Assembly (NCBI GenBank): GCA_003116995.1
Contig: BDSL01000001.1
Coordinates: 1,488,001-1,552,000 of the forward strand
Direction: 5' to 3'
DNA: 64,000 nt
DNA from: Yamagishiella unicocca
Taxonomy: Eukaryota; Chlorophyta; Chlorophyceae; Chlamydomonadales; Volvocaceae
In this document: piece by piece, positions 56,473 through 64,000 of the stretch
How the letters are laid out: the number at the start of each line of letters is the position of its first letter
Position numbering within the stretch: position 1 is the stretch's first letter
The notes under the pieces: generated by a model
The model's input: the letters and a program-made list of their open reading frames with translations, nothing else
What the model was told of the DNA's origin: nothing
Database searches by the model: none
Made by a program: the position numbers and the translations under genes

Positions 56473-59128
56473 TTAAAACGCATCTTTTAACACTTCGGTG
56501 CAACAGCCCCGTGCCTTTGCACACATTGATTGGTGCATAAACTCCTGCCACCTGTAAGACGCCAACGCCGCCGAGCTCACCGGAGCTTACACCTGCTTGC
56601 GCCTGCCCTGGCCTGCCCTGGCGACATAACGTACTTAACCCATCGGCGCCTTCCCGTTTTCGCCACGATAGTCGGTAGGGCCAACCTGTCAGGGCACAAC
56701 ACTGCGCATTTGAGAGCGGACATCGCGAACGGCCTTAGGACGGACTGCATGTGCGTCGACTTGAACACCGGGGGATTTGAGCGCGATCCGGTGATCGGCG
56801 GGTACCTCGAACTCGCAAGCTCGTAAGCTTACCAACCTGGACATCTTGGGGCAGGTTGCGTAGGTTTGCGGCGGGTCATGTTGGGCCTGAAAGACGCACG
56901 TACGCGCCCAAAGACGAGCTCTCATTTCTTCTCCTCCTTTGGTCTTGGTTCACGGGTTCCAACAGCTGCATGCCTCGCAGGGGTAGTAACAGAAACTGTT
57001 GCATTGGGCACCAGGCCTCACGTAGGGCTCCTGGCCCTGCAGGCCCGAAGGTAGAGCCATTGGGTGATCCGCCTGACACTGAAAGAGACGCAGGAAGGAG
57101 GAAGGCTGAGAAAGAAGCCAGCCGGCCGAGAAACGGCAAACCATCAGGATCCCGAACATGGGCCCAGAAAACAAGCAGCGGCGCCAACAACTTAGGGCAA
57201 GTAGACCAAAAGGGACACCTTACAGCAGTACAGATAGAGGGGCCGGTATTAATAGCTCCATGACATTTGTTACTGAAAATACAATAGCTGAGGGTGATGC
57301 TCGCGGCCTTTTACAGATATACCGGTATCACCTGAGGGAATATCTTCAGCCCGAAACGGCGATAACATCACGGATACTCGTAGCGCAAATCGCAGCGCGC
57401 AGTCGAGGACCAAGCCGCACCAAGGAATATTTATAATAATATCATTACTACTATTACGCCGGCCGGAGCCTGGCGTGTATTAAGGGGGTCGGGAACTGAG
57501 GGGCGGACACCGACGACCGTGTGGGTGTGTATCTTCGTGCACGCCGTCATGGCTTGCTCTGGTGTTGCCCCTAGCGCGCGGAGGAGTGGTTTTGAGGGTC
57601 ATAGGGAGCGTGCCTGTGGCCCCCGGGGTGGCAATTTGCGGTTCAGGATAGCGTACCTCCCACCCTGCCTTGCATAGTTCGGCTGCTGATTTCTCATGTT
57701 GTGCGGTCTTCTGAGCCAGTTTCTCAGCGTGTAGCCGGACCAAGGAACAAATGCTGTCAAAATGCCGTTAAATCATGGTTCATGGGTCTCGCCCTGTCCT
57801 CGCTCTGTCCTCGTCCAGATTTGGTGTACCCGAGAGGAAGTTGTTAATGATGACTTGCTGTGACTAGTGCCATCCCTGCACCATCGCACAAGTGCGCATG
57901 CCTTTAACCGCCGCGCAGTTATGCACTGTCATTCAGGAACTGTTCCATATCGGTTGTCTCTCATTGCCAGCTCAAAGCAGCGCCCGAGGACATCTACCCC
58001 AGGCTCGTCCCGTGGAGGGGTGCCGTAGGCCCTGTCAGGCAGCGCGACGTTGTGCTTACAAACCTCCGCAGACACACACTTTGTTTGCCGCGTGAAGGAT
58101 CAACGTTTCCGCCATGTGCGCATCCATGGGTGTTGTGCATATGGGCGGCCGGGCAAGGGATCCCATACATAGATGGAAAGGTGCTGCGTCAACTTTACCT
58201 GTCGTCCCCTCGCATACCCAATTATGACAAAGATCAAAAGGCAAAAAGGTAAAATGATTAGTTGATTGGATACGTAAGGTCTGATCGGCTCCGACCGATG
58301 TTCCGCGCGGGTGCACAGGATGGTCAGTTGAGTTTCTAAATTGTGTAAATGTCGGCCCAGGGCTTTGAAACCCATCTGTCTTAATAGTGTTATACACTAT
58401 CTTTGCAGAGAGGTTAAACTGAACGAGCGGGGTTAATGTTTCGATAGCGAGGCCGAGTAGGTTTTCAAAGGAACACGCTGAACACGACGCCTATGTGCCA
58501 TTTAACTTTTAAAGAAAGCGTAATTTTGTCCACGCCGCCGCTATGCTCATTATCATATAATCAATAGGCCCATACGCCATTTCCCGACTTCCCTACTAGT
58601 AGAACAACGCGCAATTTTCTAGCGCTGCGCTGAAATCTACTGCTGACCTCACTGGAGCATATCGTACAGTGATTGCACTCAGCAGCCGTTCACTTTGAGT
58701 AGAAGCACGTACGTTTGGGACGCCAACTTCTTCGAAGCCTTCAACCTGACCGATTTTGCTAGGGCTGGCCTGACATTTTGCAGCACCCTTAAACAACAGC
58801 GTCATTGATCGCCTCAGCGTTTTGGTAGAGGCTCTATAGTGCAGGGCAGCGGGTAAGTTGGTCCTGCGGGCGCTGCGCAGAATAGCTAGCCTCAAACAGG
58901 CATGTACGCAAATGTCTGCGTTATAGCTCACAGCAGATGTCCAATTGGATATGGCGACTTTACTTGTGACGTCGATGACCTTTTGCCCAACGCGTCGTCG
59001 GTCCCTCCTCCACTTTCTGCCCAGAACTAGGAGGCACTAAGGAGTACCTGCTTGCGAAATTGCGTGCAGGGCGCCATATACCCGGGTTGTCCGAACCTGA
59101 CCCACGGGGGCCTATGGGGCTCCGCTGA
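56473..59128. other. gene-poor interval with one exon-like segment
   Basis: No complete gene is supported. A minus-strand segment at 57753-57657 has a clean acceptor and donor and reads a coiled-coil-like peptide (separate entry). Another minus ORF (58931-58596) has a possible donor at about 58652 that would join it in phase, but this is speculative. The rest shows nothing recognisable. Confidence 0.4.
57657..57753 (-). CDS. isolated exon-like segment, coiled-coil composition
   Basis: Between TTTTGACAG and GTACGC the minus strand reads 32 codons including HAEKLAQKTAQHEKSAAELC, with Ala/Glu/Lys/Gln heptad-like spacing. If the downstream donor is not used the frame runs to a stop at 57480. It would be part of a minus-strand gene whose other exons I could not fix. 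Confidence 0.3.
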
Positions 59129-60383
59129 ATGACGCACAACAATAGCAGCCGCGTTGCGCCTCAGCTGGAGGCTCCTGAAGTGGTGAAGAAATTGTCGCAA
59201 AGTTCAGCGACTCTTGACGAGCAGACTGGCTGCCCAAATGCGCGAAGCCAGGTCTCGAACCAAGCAACTAAGGCGTGGGTGTCTGAAGCCGTGCCCCCAA
59301 ACCCGTCAGTAGATTTGTCCGCGCCTTCAACTTCAACAGTGCACTACTACAGGTACGCCCCAGGCGGGCTGCAACGAGTCCGGTGGTTGTCCCCTAGTTT
59401 CCTGCGATTGGTGACACATACCTCGGGAGGGTTTACGCTGAACTGGAAAGCGCACGACGTGGGGCACAATGATGCATTCCTGTTCCACGCCTGTGCGACC
59501 ATCGATTGGCGTGTTGCTGCATCTCGCGGGCGCGGCATGTACCGGAAAGCACGCGCAGAGACCTGAGGGACCAACTATGTCAAGGTAACGATACACAGAA
59601 TGACGTCGGAGTGCGAAGAAGGCGACAACCACCTTGCAGACATGCAGCGCTCAAAGCGTGTCCCTTGGCACTCGTGCAGCTCTGGGGGTCGCTCCCAGCC
59701 CAAGCCCCCCCACCTTGCTGCACCTCCTTTTGCAGGCAACATCACGACTACGACAATGATGACGCCGAAACGTCAGCCTTGTTCGCCTGGTTGTCGGTGC
59801 TGCTCTGCATCCCACGGACGGGCTCCGGGCGGCTGCGGTCGCCTCCCGGCCGCATGGACAGCGTGGACAGCGTAGACTTCGTCACCACCTGGCAGAAGGC
59901 TCAGACCGAGGCGGCGTCACGGCCGGTGGTTCCTGTGCTCAAGCGTGCAAACGGTGCGGTCGCGGAGGTCGGGGAAGTTTGTTGGGGTGCGCAGTCGCTA
60001 CCTGGCTGATGGATTCGATGAATCCAACCCGTGCCAGGTTGCCAGCTTTCCCCCTTACCCAACCCCATGTGCACCCAATCCGCTGGCCTCCCGCCGCAGA
60101 GGCCCTGCACACGCCGGAGTCGCCCATCACAGCGATACCGTCCTTGTCCAGCCTGTCCTCCCTGAGGGGCCCTATGATCGTCCCCTTGGCTGAAGCCAGG
60201 AACGGCCGCAACATCAGCTTCGCAGGCGGTCGCCGGGTCCCCAGCAGCTGCCAGCTGGCGCCGTCCGCAGCCCCCTCTGGGGACCTGGCGCCGGGGCTGG
60301 GGCCGCCCGGAGCGCCCGACAGCCGCACAGGCAGCCGTCCTGACAGTCGCCCAACGAGCAAGCGCAGCGTGCGCTTTAGTTAA
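59129..60383 (+). CDS. unidentified 252-residue protein
   Basis: Three exons, 59129-59352, 59736-59986 and 60100-60383, joined in consistent phases (GTACGC and GTGCGC donors, TTTTGCAG and GCCGCAG acceptors). Residues 1-75 are Ser/Asn/Gln-rich without a clear leader. The middle has one hydrophobic run (ALFAWLSVLLCIP) too short and isolated to call a membrane helix with confidence, then an acidic segment (MDSVDSVDFVTTWQKAQTE). The last 94 residues are Ser/Pro/Arg-rich and end in SKRSVRFS. TGTAA at 60509-60513 fits as the polyadenylation signal. No family is recognised; it may be specific to green algae. Confidence 0.6.
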
Positions 60384-61303
60384 CGAGTGATCTGCCGCAA
60401 GCGGGTGCTGCTTAGGAGGAGGCGGGCGGCGGCACGACCCCGCACCACCCGCAGTGCCAGCCGGAGGGTTTGGAGCCGTGCGCTGAGGGAGTGGGGGGCC
60501 TCTTGACCTGTAAGACGAGTGCATTACTCGATATCTGGCACGGTGCGATATTTTTGCCGTGTCCTGACCGTTTGTTACTTGTCTTGTCGTGCCGCAAGTG
60601 GCGTTGGGTTGGGTGCTTACGCCCGAACCCGTCGGTGTCAGCGTGCGAGTTCGAAATTGAACAGTGTTCGCGAAGCATATAGCATGTGGAATGATTGTGT
60701 CCGTACAGGACGCAGGATGTACGACGATGGCATGGCCAGTTGTTGACGTTGTGAATAGTACACATACGCATTCCCGGCAAAATACATACTGCAATCTACG
60801 GGGGTTGCTCAGCACGGCGCCGCCAATTAAGGCCTCTGATTGGCATCTGGCTGCCCAAGAGTGTGGCCCTGGCTAGTATTTGATGTTTACGTGGGACTCT
60901 GCGGGAGCCTATATTGACACATTTTGACACGGTGTGGCAGCTATACCCCATCGTTGCTACATATACCAGTCGGGGCCTAAGGATTTAAAAGGGCCATTGT
61001 ACCTGTCCGTTCTGGTGTACACCTCCGCACTCCGGGAGGTGTCCAAACCCCTTCTTGCCATGTGATGCGAAGGAGTATTGCAATGTGCACAAATTTGTTT
61101 AAAGTTTCGCAGTGGTGGGCCATACAACTTGGATGACGCCCTTATTGCCAGCATCATGGATCTGCACCCGACGGACAAACCGACAAAGCTAGCCATAAGC
61201 AAGCACTGTGGCATGGGTGTGAATTGCATCTACGTTGCCAGCCTTTTGTTGGACTGAACATCAAAGTTCCTTAATACTTTCAGTAATTTTGGGTTGCAAA
61301 GGC
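60384..61303. other. intergenic, no gene seen
   Basis: 3' UTR of the preceding gene, with TGTAA at 60509-60513, and the promoter/leader of the DUF3082 gene. Nothing else was recognised. Confidence 0.5.
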
Positions 61304-63256
61304 ATGCAGTCTCTACCCTCCACCTCCGGCCGAACGGCTATAAATCAGCCATCGCTACGTTTACGATGCAGTATTGCACCGTCAACACTCATGCGACAGG
61401 CGCGGTGCCAGCTCGCTGCGCTTCCTGTTCACACGTCAGAGCGCCGAGTATGTCTGCCGCCAGTCAAGCATAGGGGCGAAGATGATGTTTACATCAGGGG
61501 ACTTGCCTCGTTCGTGGCTCTGGCAAATATGGCATGGCCCGCTGGGACGGCTTTCGCGGCGGAATCGGGCGTCGCTTACAACCCGACCGGTGGCGACGAC
61601 TTCTTGAAGAACCTTGCGGGTGTCGCGTATGTCCTTCTGGTTGGCATCTTCCTTTTTAGGCTCCTCCGCAGGCGTGCAGCGAAAGCCAAAACCGAGGTGC
61701 GGGGGCGGCGAATGCGGTTAAGGCACGAATGTCGTTGGCAACGCCGTGGCGGCTGCAGAGAACGATTTTATGTTGATGGAACCTCACTGAAGCTATGACT
61801 TTGTTGCAATTGCAGCGTTTGGCAGGCCAATACACAGCAGGTCCAAACATCTTCACCGAGCTACGCGAGAAGGTTGGAGCTCCAAAGAACGCCAAGGCAA
61901 CAGCTCTCAATGCCTTCTTGTAAGCAGTCTGTACTAGGTGCCTGGAGATGTCGTAGCGCCGTGGGTTTGGCCGCGCGCGTCTCGACATAGCAGCTGCCCC
62001 CCCCCCCGCGCGTCCAGCATGTACCGTCAGAATGGCACGGCGGGAAGAATCTCCGGAGGCCACCGCGGGAGGGAAATAAGATTCTCGCTTGCCAATGCCT
62101 GATGGCGCTTTCCCGCAGAGGCTGCTGCCAGGCACTGGCGCTGGCATATGGGCTATGGTTCTTCACAGCCAAGGTTCAAGGTGTCATTGAAGGACAGTCG
62201 CTGCCGGATGCCTACACTGTAAGCACTGAGGGTGCAGAGCAGAGGGGATGATGTGGGGGGCAATGGCTGGGGACGTCTAACAGGACCACCTGCACCTGCT
62301 GAGCGGGGCCTCGCTGCGGGGGTTGTGCTGCAGAGCCTTGGCTGCGTGACCCCACACGGCTGTTAACGGCTGTTTTCATCACAATGGCGGCCTCCATAGC
62401 TTTGCACCACGTCATCAGTCCCGTGACCCCCCCAGATCACCTCGTCCTGGGACCCTAGCCGCCCCGCAACCACGCTTCACCCCTTGAAGTGGTCCCGCTG
62501 CACTCCACCCGCTGCTCCGTCCCACCTGCGCGCTGCTGCACCCTTCTGCACCCCACCCCACCCCACCCCACCCCACCCCACCCCACCCCACCCCACCCCA
62601 CCCCACCCCACCCCACCCCACCCCACCCCACCCCGCTTATGCCGTGGTCCCTCAGGCTCGCAACATCAGCATCACCGTCCGCACCATCCTCCTGGGCCTG
62701 TGCTACCTGGCGACGTTCATCTTTGCGGCCAACGGAGTCGGCCTGGCGGGTGGGTGCCTGGGCGGGTTTAGGACGCCGTGACGCCGTCTTCGGGGCGGAT
62801 CTTCCCCTGGCCTATGTGTGCCCGTGGCCTATGTTTGTCCGTGGCATGTGTGACGCTCATGCAATCTCCGCAAGCATCTATGCACAATCCTTATCGTTGA
62901 CTGGGGTCCACAGCTGGTGTAGTGACGAGGCGTAGGAAGGAATCGTAGGGCCGGACGGCGCGTAACGGAATAAACGGAATACTCACCCTCCCGCAGGCCT
63001 GTCGGTACAGCTGTTCTTGTTTCCCGACAGTATGCAGGAAGAACAGAAGGAGGAGGAGGAGGATGCAGCTAGCCGCGGACCGCAGCTGCCAAAGGTCCGC
63101 ATCACCTCAAAACCGGAGGACCTGCGAGCCGCCTTCAAGGTCGCAGAGCGGCTGGGTAAGCAAGAGGCCGGGAAGGCGGCGAAAGCAGCGGCCAGCGGCA
63201 CCAACAGCACCAAAGAAGCTATTGAGAGCCCCACGTCGCCAACCGACGGACAGTAG
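61304..63256 (+). CDS. DUF3082 plastid (thylakoid) membrane protein
   Basis: Five exons, 61304-61696, 61816-61919, 62119-62218, 62656-62749, 62997-63256, give 316 residues with phase-consistent joins. The first 90 residues are Ser/Arg/Leu-rich like a chloroplast transit peptide and are followed by a hydrophobic run ending AFAAES, a possible second, thylakoid-type cleavage site. A membrane segment ([18 protein letters not shown]) comes next, then [19 protein letters not shown] and, in exon 4, [20 protein letters not shown], the hallmark of DUF3082, a family of cyanobacteria and plastids with unknown function. The C-terminus is charged (QEEQKEEEE) and Ala/Lys-rich, probably stromal. An ATG-less extension runs upstream to 61235, but 61304 gives the better leader. 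Confidence 0.8.
62550..62634. repeat. (CCCCA)n pentanucleotide repeat in DUF3082 intron
   Basis: Seventeen or so uninterrupted copies of CCCCA just upstream of the acceptor at 62655. The complementary strand is (TGGGG)n, a G-quadruplex-prone sequence. It is not the algal telomere repeat (TTTTAGGG). Confidence 0.95.
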
Positions 63257-63797
63257 AGAGGGCGATACGGTTATGGGAACAAGGGGCAAGCAGTGATGGC
63301 GGTGGATGAGGGGATGTCTGCACGGAGTCGCACATCCGGCGGAAGCCGGAAAACGTTTTGTTACAGGGTAATACACGAGCAATCTGATGTCGTAAGCCTG
63401 AGTGAGTTTGTGTTGTGGAGCCGCACTAAGACGGTGATGCTGACGTGGGCAGTGTGCATACCTCGGAGTCGGTTGGTGGGATGATGAGGGTACGGTTGCG
63501 TGCAACGTATTTTATTTTGTGCCCATCAGTATTGCAGCTTGGGCGCCGCTAGGCACTCAACTGCCAGTTTGACTGTTATGCTGGTGAAAGTATCTGGCTT
63601 CGAGTGGCAGGCGGGCGAATCGCTGGAAGGGCGCAGACTACCAGACTGGTTTGGCAGGGCGGTACAGACGGGGACGGAGGATCACTTGTTAGATTGGGGT
63701 GGGAGTGGCGTGGTTCAGGTCAGTCCAGCATCTCTCTTGGAAAGGCCTACTTGGTCCGTACATCTCCTTGTCGACATTCTACCGTTGTTGGGTCAAT
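63257..63797. other. DUF3082 3' UTR and intergenic
   Basis: No supported gene and no clear TGTAA. An 80-codon + ORF from ATG 63578 has no splice or family support and overlaps the start of the next ORF in another frame. Confidence 0.4.
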
Positions 63798-64000
63798 ATG
63801 ATTGTAGATATGCAGAGTAAGCCAGAGCGTTTTTCGGACGAGGAGTGCAAAAGGAGGCATCGTGGAATTGCCCACTGGTATTTATGGCTTACCTCCGTGG
63901 GCGAAGTACTCGCTGACAAACATAACGGTGCGGGAGAGGACTTTGAAACACTTACATCGCATAACTGTACGGCCATCGTTACCGTACTCATCTGCAAGCG
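63798..64000 (+). CDS. 5' end of an unidentified gene, running off the window
   Basis: From ATG 63798 the frame is open to the right edge (67 codons). The peptide is non-repetitive and charged near the start (MQSKPERFSDEECKRRHRG), then HWYLWLTSVGEVLADKHNGA, with a cysteine-containing hydrophobic end. No family is recognised. It may be the first exon of a gene to the right or a chance ORF. Confidence 0.4.
   Translation, partial: MIVDMQSKPERFSDEECKRRHRGIAHWYLWLTSVGEVLADKHNGAGEDFETLTSHNCTAIVTVLICK

Noticed and set aside
59251..59262. TCTCGAACC string resembling a tRNA T-arm box
   Set aside because: No acceptor stem, A box or cloverleaf around it; it lies in coding exon 1 of the 59129 gene.
62550..62634. 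possible internal telomere repeat
   Set aside because: The unit CCCCA/TGGGG is not the TTTTAGGG repeat of these algae and lies within an intron.

Overview
This is nuclear DNA from a flagellate green alga, most likely a volvocine or other Chlamydomonadales species. The evidence is intron-dense genes with GC-rich exons, short GT-AG introns with GTGAG/GTGCG donors, TGTAA polyadenylation signals downstream of several stops, Ala/Gly/Ser/Gln-rich low-complexity protein stretches, a ciliary gene (CFAP69), plastid-type leaders and plant-type families (GTE bromodomain factor, ankyrin-Raf-like kinase, PAS2/HACD dehydratase). No bacterial operon, CRISPR array, recognisable transposase or reverse transcriptase, or tRNA/rRNA gene was seen. 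Exon joins were worked out by hand from splice motifs and reading-frame phase; no transcript data were available.

Layout, left to right: 3' end of an unidentified + gene (1-220); GRC3/NOL9 polynucleotide 5'-kinase (+, 649-5535); very-long-chain 3-hydroxyacyl-CoA dehydratase (+, 6370-8466); an unidentified low-complexity protein (-, 10081-13194) diverging from a GTE/BET-like bromodomain-NET protein (+, 13760-16794 or further); about 3 kb with no clear gene; an 11-kb gene for a roughly 2,470-residue ARM-TIR-SAM protein (-, 19959-31004) diverging from a probably plastid DUF815 P-loop ATPase (+, 31380-36125); a small protein with a myristoylation/palmitoylation N-terminus (+, 36494-37733); the ciliary protein CFAP69 (-, 38824-43934) diverging from an ankyrin-repeat Raf-like kinase (+, 44406-50074); an unidentified 589-residue protein (-, 52107-54841); a gene-poor stretch with weakly supported exons (54.8-59.1 kb); an unidentified 252-residue protein (+, 59129-60383); a DUF3082 plastid membrane protein (+, 61304-63256); and the start of a further + ORF running off the right edge (63798-64000).

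The most notable object is the ARM-TIR-SAM gene. It has the three domain types of the animal NADase SARM1 (ARM-SAM-SAM-TIR) in a different order, keeps the glutamate expected of TIR NADases, appears to use a 7-nt microexon inside the TIR domain, and separates TIR from SAM by about 1,460 residues of histidine-rich low-complexity sequence. A second notable object is an 87-nt near-perfect hairpin inside an intron at 54.0 kb.

The genes do not form one pathway. They are independent housekeeping, ciliary, plastid and signalling genes, some sharing short divergent promoter regions (13.2-13.8, 31.0-31.4 and 43.9-44.4 kb).
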